A stretch of 64,000 bases of DNA from Triangularia verruculosa (Eukaryota; Ascomycota; Sordariomycetes; Sordariales; Podosporaceae), in contig MU863949.1 in NCBI GenBank assembly GCA_033296885.1, forward strand, positions 1 through 64,000, in the 5' to 3' direction. The position numbers and the translations under genes were made by a program. Shown here one piece after another: positions 10,565-20,848 of the stretch (positions are counted from its first letter, which is position 1; each line of letters starts with the position of its first letter). The notes under the pieces are model-generated. The model searched no databases and was not told the origin of the DNA. It saw only the letters and a list, made by a program, of their open reading frames with translations.

Positions 10565-12038
10565 ATGCTTTCCACGGCGATCTTCAGGGGCCTCCTGGTC
10601 TCTGCTCTAGCTTTTGCGGGGGCCTCTGCAGAATGTACTCGCTTCATTGAGGCCTATGAGGGGGATACTTGTGCCATTCTGGCAGAGATCGCCGGGATTA
10701 CCGTCACCCAATTCCTCCGGTCCAATCCTTCAGTCACAAGCTGCTCACAACTGGTGGCGGGTGGCTATTACTGCATCGAGGGCGTCGCAGACAGCGGACC
10801 TACAGCTTCAGCAACATCCCGGACGACATCTGCTGCACCTACTTCGTCATCTCCGGTCCGTCTCACCATCAGCCAAGATGGGGCCTGTGGCTCGGGGGTA
10901 ACATGCACCGGATCCAGGTTTGGGAACTGTTGCTCGCAGTTTGGCTTCTGTGGCAGTTCATCGGATTACTGTTTGTCGGAGGGTTGTCAGAGGGAATTTG
11001 GATCTTGCGGTGCCGGCGCCATATCGTCTACCAGTGTTCCCATTACCCAAGGCCCTACCGCCTCGGTCACCGTCACCGTCACCTCCGTGGTGGCAGTTAC
11101 CCGGACTTCAATCGTCTCTCAGACATCAACGGCTATTATTACAGCAACCGTCCCACAAACAGTCCTCGCCACCCGAACCGTTACGAACACCGTCCCAGCT
11201 ACGGCCTTTACGACCCAAACCGTCCGCGTCACCTCCACGACCACCCTCACCACCGGCGCCACTGCTACTGCCATTGTGACCCGTACCGTGGATCTCACAC
11301 TGACGAGTATTGTGACTCGAACTGCTACCATCCCAGTTACCGCCACTTTAACAACAGTCATCACCGACCTTGTTGAAATTACCACAACAGTGACTAGGTC
11401 ATCCACAACGACAACAACGCGAACAGTTCAGAGCGTTGTGCCGGTAACACAGACATTGACGACTATCCTGACTAGTATCTCGACCAGAGTGCTGACCAGC
11501 ACGGCTATTGTCACAAGTGGGACGTGCGGTACGCCGACGACTAGGGCGCCAGCCACTACAACAACACCGAGTGGAACTAGACCAACCCTGCCAGGGACAC
11601 CTAGCAACTGTGAGTTGACTTTAGGCTGTTATTTATTGACATAGAATTCATAGGCGGCAATGAGACCTAGCATTTCTTTGGTTCGGCTTTGGCGTAGGGC
11701 CCAGCCATTGATACATCCACTGACTATGTCTCTCCTCAACTCGATAGGCAAGAATCTGGCCATCATTGGCAAAAACGACACCTGCCGCAGTTTGGCCCAG
11801 AATGCCAATTTGACGCTTCTTCAGTTGTAAGTCATCATCAAACGCTCCAAAGACACAGGACTGACGATGAAAACACAGCTACGACCTCAACCCATCCGTA
11901 AGTCGCGAACCCCCAGGTGGCGAAGATGACCTCAACCGCTATTGCACGCCTGAATTCATCGAACTCCTGCTGAGCGGCCTTTGTCAGATCAACTGTGACC
12001 AACTGTGGGAGGGCTATTACGTGTGTGTGGGGAGATGA
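10565..12038 (+). CDS. Secreted LysM-CBM18-mucin-LysM chitin-binding protein
   Basis: Three exons are inferred: 10565-11609, 11748-11826 and 11879-12038 (introns of 138 and 52 nt), giving 427 residues. A signal peptide covers about residues 1-22. LysM 1 is at about 23-73 (ECTRF...YEGDTC...FLRSNPS...GYYC). A hevein-type chitin-binding domain (CBM18) is at 107-148 with eight cysteines at 108, 114, 122, 123, 129, 136, 141 and 148. Residues 155-345 are almost entirely Thr, Ser, Val and Ala in TVT/TRT repeats, suited to dense O-glycosylation. The second LysM (about 350-427, NDTC...YDLNPS...GYYVCVG) depends on the two downstream introns. Such proteins bind chitin or its oligomers outside the cell, shielding the wall, sequestering elicitors, or acting on other fungi or bacteria. 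Having chitin-binding modules at both ends of a stiff linker could allow cross-linking. A pure effector usually lacks such a long mucin region. Confidence 0.85.
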
Positions 12039-12536
12039 TTGGTTCTTGTCAAACAATAGGGGGTAAATAGGGGGTGTCTCTGTGCCGTTGGAATGAAATT
12101 GATTTTCAACATGTCTTGAAAGACATTACACATTAAGTCGAGAACTTGCTGTTCTAGCCGCCGAATTTGGCAGGGCAGGGCCGCCATTTTTGGGTGCCTC
12201 GACAGTGCGGAGCGCTGAGTCACAGCCAGGTACTTGGTACCTCACCACAGCCACAAGGGGAATCATGTGGAGCCAAGCAGATCCACTGTTACCTCTTGTT
12301 CGCGGTGTCCCGTGTCGTCTAACTGCTGGGCTTTCGGGAGTCGGAGATCCCATAATTCCGAGTTCCAGTTGCATCATGTCTAGAGTCTACCCAACAGTGG
12401 TAGGGCGTACATAATCTTTGAATGATCCACCAGGCGACTTAAAGCCGATTCCGCTTCGCACACACACTAAAATCTTCTCCAAAGGACAACGCCACCCAAA
12501 ATTTCGCAAGCAGCAAAGCTAGCCACCAACTTCAGA
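12039..12536. other. Intergenic between the LysM and GNAT genes
   Basis: 3' region of the LysM gene and leader of the GNAT gene. No repeat, RNA gene or coding frame is recognised. Confidence 0.5.
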
Positions 12537-13132
12537 ATGAGTCCCTCACCATCAGTCCGCTACGCGTCCTCGAAAGGTGCCAACTTATACCGTACAATAC
12601 AGGCATAGACTAACACTGTCCAGATGTCCCACTCATTCTGAGGTTTATACGCGCTGCCGCAGAAGACCAGGCTCCAGGAGCCCAAGTTGCTGCGACCGAG
12701 CAGGGCCTCTTGAAAACCCTACACCTTTCGGATGGAACGGGCCCAGAGGCGAATCGGTTCGCATGGCCGTTGCTTATCTTCTCGCCAAATGACGAACCTG
12801 CTGGGTTATTAATCTACTTTCATAATTACTCGACTTGGGCAGCCGCCCCTGGGGTTTGCCTAGAGGAATTATACGTCGTCCCAGAGTATAGGCGCCATGG
12901 ATATGCCCGAATGTTGATCGAAGCGATGGCATGTGCTGCTAAGGCGGCGGACTGCGTAAAGATGGACTGGGTCTGTCTTCTGGACAATGAGAAGGCCCTG
13001 AGATTCTATGATAAGCTTGGTGCGAAGCGTATGGAGGATTGGGCCGTGCTGAAGGTTGATGAGGCCGGCATCGCAAGGCTATCAAACGGAAGAATGGATC
13101 TAGACAGCAGGAAGGGTAACCAAGGTCCTTGA
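12537..13132 (+). CDS. GNAT-family N-acetyltransferase
   Basis: Two exons: 12537-12576 and 12624-13132, with a 47-nt intron, giving 182 residues. The start ATG follows an A-rich leader (cttcagaATG). Motif A of the GNAT fold is clear: LEELYVVPEYRRHGYARMLI, with the acetyl-CoA pyrophosphate loop RRHGYA. The following WVCLLDNEKALRFYDKLGA matches motif B and the conserved Tyr of the fold. The length is standard for single-domain GNATs acting on small amines, polyamines or thialysine (SAT/NAT family). The order of motifs resembles the spermidine/thialysine acetyltransferase group, but substrate cannot be fixed. Probably cytosolic, since no targeting signal is seen. Confidence 0.88.
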
Positions 13133-13437
13133 CGATGCTATAAGTGGTCGCATGTGCAGGTGTATGTGAGGCAGCCAGGCGGACATTTGTTGATTCCCTG
13201 TCAGTTAACATCGGAGCAAGCGCGCACATTTCGGGCATTTTCTGCAAGAGTTGGACAAATCGGCGTCTCGAGAACCGATAACTTACCCCTCCAAAGGGGG
13301 GATTTGTGCGTCGACCTCCGACCTCGAACCAGGCAGCCCGGCATGGAAAGTTCCAGTTTGATTACAATGATAAGCCTCCAGCCTAAAAACGCCACGCTTC
13401 CCGCTGCTACAAACAAACTTTCTACCAGACATACAAC
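13133..13437. other. Convergent intergenic region
   Basis: Shared 3' region of the GNAT gene (plus) and the lectin-like gene (minus). Nothing else is recognised. Confidence 0.5.
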
Positions 13438-15036
13438 TCACCTAGTCAGTACAGGCGAAGTAGACACCCTCCCCACATAATCCCAGTCCCTCGGCTTCCC
13501 GCTCGAAAACCGCCACTCGTGAATGTTTCCATTTACCATCCCAAACACCCTCTTCTCAGAGTTTCCCGTCACCGCAGTAAACGTCACATTCCCCTTTTGA
13601 TCTTCCAGCCCAGCCGGGTCATCATCCTCACTCACGAGCGTCCACTTATTCCCCACCCCCTCCCACGTCCTCACCCCCAACCCCTTACCCCCATCCTCCA
13701 ACGTCACAATCAGCTGGTTGACCAAATCATAGGAAAACACCGCCATATTATGTCCCGCCGGCTTAGAAGGCATCTCCCCCAGCGCCACCCGTTCTGTCAT
13801 CCTCTTTGTCAGCATTCAATTCCCAACCCAAAAAAAGCCAACAGCAGAAAACTCACCTTGCTCCCACTCCCCACTCATCCCCTTCTCAATCGTCCAACTC
13901 CCCAACTCCCCTCCCTCATTCTCCTCGGGCACAAAATTCACCCTCCAGTAAATATCGCTGACATTAAACCTCTCGTTCCCCGTCTCCACCAAACTCACCA
14001 GTCCCACCTCCCCTCCCTTCCTCCCCTTCCCCACCTCCCTCTTCGTTTTAGTATGCACATTAAACACCCACACCATCCCCTCCCCATCCTGGAACACCAC
14101 CCCGGCAGGCGGGAAGTAGTTCCTACAGTCGTCCCCCATCCCGCACTGATGCCTCAAGAGCTGAAAGTTTCTGTTCTCCCGACCGACAGTCAGCATCGCA
14201 TTGTCCTGGCCCACGGGCCCGTGCTTCCAGCTGCTCCTCATGGCGACGTCCGTCGTCACGAACTGATGCAGCATGAAGTCGGACGTGAGGACCAGCACCC
14301 CGGCCTGGAAGGTCGGGTTGGTGTACGCGTAGGCCGAGATGGGGGTCGACGGGAGGAGGTCGTAGGTGGAGGGCAGGAGCGCGCTGACCGAGTAGGTTGT
14401 CCAGATCCTGGCGGTGGAGTTCCAGACCGAGACGAGCAGCGCGTTCTCGGGGGACTGCGAATACACGTGCAGGTGCACGACGCCCGAGTTGGGGTCGGTG
14501 AAGTTGGCCGAGGAGATGGCGCTGGTGGGGGAGAGGTTGGAGGGCAAGGCCGAGAAGTCGACGGCTCCTGCTGGGGCGTTGCCTGGCCCTGCGCTGTCGT
14601 TGCTGCCTGGCCCTGCGCTCTCGTTGCTGCCTGGCCCTGCGCTCTCGTTGCTGCCTGGCGAGGAAGAAGGGCTGTCGTCGTTGACGGTGCCCTGACCCTG
14701 TTCAACCGCTGGAGACGAGCTCTTTTGTGACATTGTCACCCCCACCGCTGTCCCTACTGCAATCCCAATGAGGATAATCACACCGACAATGGCCAGAATG
14801 ACAAAGGTTTTCCGTTTGAGACCGAGAATCCGTCGTTCTGGCGGCTCCTTCGCGGAGGCGTCGTAACCGCTGATGTCGACATTGTGAACTTGGGCGTGGA
14901 CAGGATACTTGACCGTCTCCATGCTTCGCTCCACCGCCTGGGGAGCACCATGAAAAACCACCTCGGGGAAGTCATTCCTTGGTGGAACCGCTTCGGGAAG
15001 GTCCGAGTATGGCGATTGGTAGGTACGCATTATCAT
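13438..15036 (-). CDS. Single-pass membrane protein with a fucose-lectin-like propeller domain
   Basis: Two exons: 15036-13857 and 13793-13438 (intron 63 nt), giving 511 residues. The cytosolic N-terminus of about 70 residues is followed by one strong hydrophobic segment (ILAIVGVIILIGIAVGTAVG, about 77-97), a Ser/Pro/Gly linker and an extracellular domain of about 370 residues. The domain contains repeated blade-like units of the fungal fucose-specific lectin type (HLHVYSQ...LLVSVWN..., ISAYAY...). No signal peptide is present, so a type II orientation is expected. The linker contains three copies of a GSN(E/D)SAGP unit encoded by a 24-bp minisatellite at about 14581-14652. This architecture is common as 'fungal fucose-specific lectin' hypothetical proteins in Sordariomycetes. 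Sugar binding is inferred from fold-like pattern only. An alternative start is ATG 15030. Confidence 0.75.
14581..14652. repeat. 24-bp minisatellite, three copies, in frame
   Basis: Three near-identical copies of a 24-nt unit (cctggccctgcgctctcgtt plus gctg) with one substitution. They code for the GSN(E/D)SAGP linker repeats of the lectin-like protein. Copy changes would stay in frame. Confidence 0.85.
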
Positions 15037-15585
15037 TAATTATCATCCGTCTTTCCGGCCATGGATAAGAAGAAAGGAAAGATAAATTCTTTCGAGAAAG
15101 AAAAGCAAAACACGGAGAGCGGGCTCTCGAAAAACCAAAGTACCAAGAACCGACAGCAGCCGAGTTTAAGGAGACAACCAACAAGAAAAACATTTCTCTA
15201 CTTTCCGACCAACGGACCGCAAGTTGATCCTCTCCAAGACCCTTGGGGGCGGGTACCAACCGATACCACTCCATCCAACAAAAGACAAGTGTGTTTGCTT
15301 TCCTTGAAGAACAGAGGGGGCCCGCGCTTCTCGAGGGCCGTGGTTGGTCCGCTGACCTAACGGTCTCCTGCCAAGGCATGCCCAGTGCGGCGCGGCTACC
15401 GATCTCCACAACATCAGCCATTTTCAGTATCTCGTGTCGCCGAACCCCGACTTGCTCATTTCGTCGAGGACCTTGCATACAGGCGAAACACTGACAGCGA
15501 CTAGGGTCATCTTATCATAAGGTAAGCTTGTTAACAATATATTTACATCCTGTCCAACATCCTGTTACATAAGCAAAAAGGCTTT
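15037..15585. other. Intergenic; promoter of the lectin-like gene
   Basis: Contains the upstream region of the minus-strand lectin-like gene and the 3' region of the P450. The open frames on both strands overlap and look non-coding. Confidence 0.5.
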
Positions 15586-17287
15586 CTACGCCCTCTTGAT
15601 AAACACCTCAAGACCTGATTGCACCACAAAGAAGGATGCGTTGGCCTTGAGCGGTTGACCCGGGTGCGCCAGCTCAAACCTGTAGTCCCTCAACAACCTC
15701 GGCACCACCTTGTTGATTTCGAGAAGCGCCAAGTTTCGCCCAATGCACAGATGGCTTCCGCCCCCAAACTGTTGGAATAAAACGTCAGCACCAACCCGGA
15801 CACACAAAGAGGAAAAAAGGGGGCGAACATACCTGAAACATATATCTCTCCATCTTCTTCGCACGCTCCTCGTCCTCCAACCACCTCTCCGGCCTGAACT
15901 CATCCGCATCCTGTCCAAACGTCTCCTTGTCACGATGCAGCACCCAGCCATTGGCCGCGATAGTCGTGCCTCCAGGGAAGAAGTGTCCATCTAACTCAGC
16001 ACCCTCAGGTGGGACCAGCCTTGTGATGTTGAGTCCCACCGCCGGCCGCACTCTCATCGCTTCTTTCAAACACGCCTGCAGGTAATCCAAGCTCTGCGAC
16101 TGGTTCCAAGTGATGTTGCCCTCTGCCGGAATCGCGCCCGTGCTAACCGCCGTTTCAATCTCCCGGAGAAGTGCTTGGTAGACCGGCTTCGAGTCGAGGA
16201 CGTGCCAGAAGAAACTCTGCATCGTCGACGCCGTCGAATCGGATCCCGCAAAGCTGTTTCCTGCATTAACCAGCGTCCCAACACCAGAAAAACGACAGCA
16301 AAGAACTCACATGGCCCCATGCGCAACAGCAAAAACATCACCCTCCCCAAACCGCTCCTTGTCCTTCAAATGTCCCTGAATCAAACTAGCCATCAAATCC
16401 CTCCTCCCATCAACCTCCGCACCACCCCTCAAACCTCCGCCCCTGTCCTTATCAAACGGCTGCCTCCTCCCCATCTCCTCCAGCGCCATCCTCGTAATCA
16501 ACGCATTCTTGGTGCTCAACCACGGAATGAACTGCCACAGCGGGTTCCTCCTCAGCAGGAAATCCACCTCTGGAATCTGGCCCACAATCCCATTGTACGT
16601 CTGGCTGTTGTCAATAGTCTTGATCGCATTGTCCACATCTCTCCCTTCGGCCAAGAAGCCAAAAGACCGGCTGAAAGCCACCTCCCCGAGGACGTCAAAG
16701 GCAAAGTAATGCAGGTAATCACCCAGGTCAAAGACGCCCCGGGGAGTGGAATCGATATGGTTGTTGATCTTGGCGGCAAGCAGCTCGATGGTGTCGTTGA
16801 TAAAAGGCGAAAGCTGCTGCATGGCCGCCATGCTGTACGGCACGTTGGCCACCCTCTTCTTCATGGCGTGGACATCCTCCCTCGTTTCCGTGAAGATGTC
16901 TGGATTTTCCGGTGGCGGAAAAACACCATAAAAGTCCGTCTTGTAGAACCGCTTGCCGGCCGAGAGCAGAGTTCGTGCCGCTTCTGGAGAGGCAACGGAG
17001 ACCTCGTCGGGCGCGATGCGCACCACCGGACCGTATTTGCGGTGAAGGTCAATGTGCTCGAGGTGGGTGCGGCCGGAGGCGACCGACTTGACTTTCCAGA
17101 AGCGCGTGAAGGAGGCCAAAAAGGGGCCGGGATATTTCCGGAGCGGGGAGGCATAGCGTTTGTAGAGGACACGGATGAAGAGGAAGGAAACGCCAATCAG
17201 AAGGCAGTGGGTTGTGATAAAGGCGGTTACCGTTCGGACGAGGTTGGCGGTGGACGCTCGAGCGTCATCTGGCTTGAGGACACCCAT
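15586..17287 (-). CDS. Cytochrome P450 monooxygenase
   Basis: Three exons: 17287-16311, 16253-15833 and 15768-15586 (introns of 57 and 64 nt), giving 526 residues. The start at 17287 has a strong context (ACCATGG) and is followed by an N-terminal membrane anchor (about residues 20-42) and a proline hinge KYPGPF. The I-helix reads FAGSDSTAS (about 327-335), the K-helix KEAMRVRP gives the ExxR pair, PERW is present, and the haem loop FGGGSHLCIGR places the thiolate Cys near residue 474. It resembles the pisatin-demethylase (CYP57)/CYP65-like group of fungal class II enzymes in the endoplasmic reticulum. The substrate is unknown. The I-helix has SDS where most P450s have (A/G)GxDTT. No other biosynthetic gene is adjacent. 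Confidence 0.92.
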
Positions 17288-18620
17288 GGTAATGGTAGGG
17301 CTGGTGTTGAAACCCTTGACCAAACTCAAGTGTGGGTGTGTAAACTCGGTAATAATAACTACACCAGATACAACTGTTGAAGTTGCTGGCCCGGTCACGG
17401 TTATAAGTTATGGCAGTGTTGGAAACGCATATGACATGCGGGCAATGGCCGAGGAAGCGGTTTTCCAGGAGCCTCCAGGTAGCAATCCAGAGAAGACCTC
17501 AACTATAAGAGATGCAATCTCTCCCCCGGCCGCTCAGGGGCCATCTGCCGATCTCCCATCGGTCATGGACACTTGATGCCAAGACCCGGTTGAAGGCCAG
17601 CCACGGCCAACGACAGACATTTGGACCATCACCGAATCCGACATGGTGATTGGCTGGTTGAGATGTTTGGGGACGCGTGGTGGAGGGTGAGTTGGTGGAG
17701 GCATCAGCGGCGGCTCCAATCAGTCGGACGTTAAAATAGAGTGCGAGGAAAAGCTGGGGATTGCGGAGTCGCTATGGGGTGGCCGCCATCCTCGAGCAGC
17801 TAGCCAATGTGGGGTTATGAAGTGGCTCACAACCCGTCATTGAAGCTGCTGCAAACCGTTCTATTATATGCTCGTTCATGCTGTCTTGAAGCGGAGAAAG
17901 AGGTAAGCTACCAACGAGCTGATGGTTCATGAGCAGTGAATGCTCATAGAGTGTATTGTTGTGTGAGATGTACCAAAGTCCGGGCTGGATACCACCCTAC
18001 GATTCCGAGAGAACAGATGGAGGGGCAACAATAAACCGCCGCGGTAGCATGGTTCGAGCGTCCCACGTGTCCTGATCAAGTCGGAGAATTATAACTAATG
18101 CCCGTCGTGTTCGAGTGTGGCTGTGATGCGGAGAAGATTACGAGAGCATTATCTTCCCACCTTAGGCCGTCGGCAGTTGTTTTGGAAGGCTCTGAGGCGC
18201 CAGACTAAAGCGCGTGACCATCCATTTGGGAAAGCTTGGCCTGGAAGTCAATGTACAGAACATCAGAGTAATGCGATGGGATAATTTGGCTATGCCCTTT
18301 CCGACCATGTAAAGTGGTTGGAGTTGGATTGGAGGTAGTCCAATTTGAGACCGATGTACAAACTCCTTGTCCCTCCCATATGGATGTTGTGGCGGGCAAG
18401 AGAAGTCAACAATAATGCTGAAGACAAGTGGTACAGCATCGAATTACGTGTAACAACAACTATCAACACAAAGCCGATCTATTTGCCTCGAGGTACTAAT
18501 GATCGCGCACCATATCAACTGTAGCCTGCCATTTTAATGCCCAATGACTCCAAAACTCCAAGCAATGATTCACCAGTCACATGAACAAAGCCCCCAAATT
18601 CCACCCTTGGTATCCCTGAA
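17288..18620. other. 1.3-kb intergenic region
   Basis: P450 promoter and 3' region of the L1-domain gene. No coding frame, repeat or RNA gene is supported. Confidence 0.5.
17401..17406 (-). promoter_or_regulatory. TATA-like element of the P450 gene
   Basis: TTATAA on the strand of the P450, about 115 bp upstream of its ATG. Sequence match only. Confidence 0.3.
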
Positions 18621-19978
18621 TTAGATTTCCACCGCCTTCTTGGCCGACGCCTTTTGCTTCTTCAGCCTCGCTTTCCTTTCCGAAATCTCCTTGTCGAGCT
18701 TGTCGTCGTTACTCTCCGGCAACACCTTCTTGGCCTTCTTCTTTGGCCGGCCCTCCTTGGCAACAGGCGCCTCCTCAGAAGCCGGCTCAGGTTCGGCGTC
18801 CAACGATTTGCGCTTCTTGCCGATGTTGGGCTTCTCGCCGGTGATCGCCTTCTGCTCCCTCTTCCCGGGCAGAGCACTTGGCTTCTCCTGGCCGTTGGGA
18901 ACAACCTTGCTCTCGTCCAACCACAACTCGTCCGTCTGATATACGGGAAGGGCAGCCGTCTCGGGACCCTTGACGTAGAAGCTGCGAACATTGTTCCACT
19001 TCTGCGGCACGAAACGCTCGACAAGCTCCTTGGCCACCACGGTGATGTTGTCGGCAATCTTCTCAGGCTCCCACCCGGCGTAGCCAACCTTGACCGCAGT
19101 GTTGGTCGATGGCGTAAGATGTACCAGCGCGGCACCAATCGCCCTCTCAACCTCCTTGACAATCTCGGGAATGGGGCGGGCGTTGACGTTCTCGGTAGGA
19201 TCGCGCTTGGTCTTCTTAACCATGAAGCCCTTGGGCACAGCGACACGCTTGCCGTCGGCCTTCTCGCGTTGCGCCATCAGAACCACGGGGATGGGGCGCT
19301 TGGTGGTGGTCTTGTAGAAGGTCTTGCCAAGCGCCTTGGGGAGGCGGTTGATGATTCTGTCGTCGGCCAAGAAAACATCGTGCTCGCTGAAAAGCTTGCG
19401 CTGGGCCTCGTATGCTTTGAACTTGGCCTTCAGGTGGCTGAGATCGATGACTCTGCCAATCTTCTTGCGAAGCTCCTCAGGGAACTCATCGGCGACGGCG
19501 TTCTTATACCACCTTTGGGGGTCGGCAGTGATGAGGCATACGCTGACCTCCTCGCTGGTGTTGAGGGGGTTGGGCAGAGCAATCTTTCCTGGTTGAAGGC
19601 CTGAAACAGATTAGCGTGATTCGGAAGAAGGAGTGGGAGTGCTTGAATCGTCGGCGACTTGGACGGACTGTAGTTGACTCGCCGCATCCGCAAAGCCCCT
19701 GTGTAGGCGAACCGCCATCGATGGGAGAGAAGATGGGAATGATAACACATACGATTGTTCTCATGAATATGATTCTTTGTGGTCAGGGTGAGCCAGACGG
19801 GTGTCTCGGCGACAGTGGTTTCGGCATCAGCGAGTAGATTTTGTTTACCATCCTTTGGCGGGGCGGCGGCAGCCTTCTTGATGTGGGCAACGAGCGCCTT
19901 GCAAGCCTTGAGTGTCTGGTCAGGGTTCACAGGGACCGCAGTCTCGGCGGTCTTGGTGAGAGAAGTGGAGGGCGACAT
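18621..19978 (-). CDS. Ribosomal L1-domain protein of ribosome biogenesis (Utp30/Cic1/RSL1D1-like)
   Basis: Two exons: 19978-19753 and 19600-18621 (intron 152 nt), giving 401 residues. The Met at 19978 is preferred because it begins the conserved part. An L1-like fold spans about residues 20-300, with recognisable stretches such as ALPNPLNTSEEVSVCLITAD, GKTFYKTTTKRPIPVVL and VKVGYAGWEPEKIADNI. The C-terminal 100 residues are rich in Lys, Glu and Ala with several basic clusters (KKRKS, KKKAKK) typical of nucleolar proteins. Family members bind pre-rRNA in the nucleolus: Utp30 in the small-subunit processome and Cic1/Nsa3 in pre-60S particles. Which of these it corresponds to cannot be decided by eye, though the length is nearer Cic1. 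A housekeeping gene. Confidence 0.88.
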
Positions 19979-20523
19979 TTCGAGGTGTTGATGGACAGCG
20001 GCAAGGAGGTTGTCGGTCGTCGCAATCCAAAATCGGTTCAACTCTCTCTGCGACGGCGACAACTTTTTTCTGGGTCCTCCAAGAATTTTTGGCGGTCGGA
20101 GGGCAAGATTTTCCGCTTATCTTATCGCGTGGATCGCTGCCTGCCGGGAACCCCCTGTCAATTGCCCGATCGATAAGGTTGGTGGGGCTGATGCGGGGCG
20201 TTCGTCGTGGCGGTTGCTCGCAGCTGCAGTGCCAGATCTTTGGATCTTCTGGTGCTTCCAGATGCATTGACGATCCAAGAAATCTCTTGGTCACCATTGT
20301 TTGTTTACTTCATCATGTAACATGGCGAGCCCGAAAGCTGAAAGCGACCTTGTTCATCCATTTGGTTTTGCTACATAACGCTCTTGCCTCAACACCATAT
20401 AAGTACATACATCACCATCAACATGTCCCATCCTTTTTCGTTCCCAAGACCCTTGAGCTTCGTCGTGTCCTCCACTTGCTCACAAACTTCACCTCCCCCT
20501 TTCTTTTTCTCTCGTCAAGCCAT
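19979..20523. other. Intergenic; promoter of the L1-domain gene
   Basis: Upstream region of the minus-strand L1-domain gene. A minus-strand frame extends upstream of the chosen start to 20062, so a longer N-terminus is formally possible. Nothing else is recognised. Confidence 0.45.
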
Positions 20524-20848
20524 ATGATCCTCCAAACCAGTCAGGCAAGCCATCAACAAGGGCCTGCTATGAAAAACACCAAATTATACACGGAGAAAAA
20601 TGACGCTCTGCGCTATGCGAATATCCTGGAGCAAATACAGCGCTACAAAAGCGGCAATCCTAATATGAGACAGCCGAAGAAATGGGGTATGGGGGTATGT
20701 GAAAATTCTTTCCGTTTTCCGTCGTAACAAGAACTCCTGCCGCCGTCGATTTGCCGATACGAGAGAAAGATGGAACAAATAGGTGAAAATAGTGTCACAG
20801 GTTGCAGTTGTTCAAGGTGTCTTGGGGCGCTTCCAAAAGTATTGCTAA
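20524..20848 (+). CDS. Possible small two-exon gene, antisense to the FHA gene end
   Basis: An ATG at 20524 opens 57 codons rich in charged residues (NTKLYTEKNDALRYANILEQ...) ending at a consensus GTATGT donor (20695). A CAG near 20801 could join in frame to about 15 more codons ending at TAA (about 20846-20848). The total would be about 72 residues. The second exon would overlap the last exon of the FHA gene on the opposite strand. A TATA-like stretch (ccatataagt) lies at about 20395-20404. I do not recognise the peptide, and it may be chance. Confidence 0.22.

Noticed and set aside
13519..14730. A 403-codon open frame on the plus strand
   Set aside because: It is antisense to the lectin-like gene, has no domain, and is a Pro/His/Arg-rich shadow of biased codon use.
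959..17287. A secondary-metabolite cluster made of the monooxygenase, esterase, acetyltransferase and P450
   Set aside because: No polyketide, peptide, terpene or prenyltransferase backbone gene is present, and the genes are spread over 16 kb among unrelated ones.
16175..17380. A 401-codon open frame on the plus strand
   Set aside because: Antisense to a clear cytochrome P450 with all family motifs; no features of its own.
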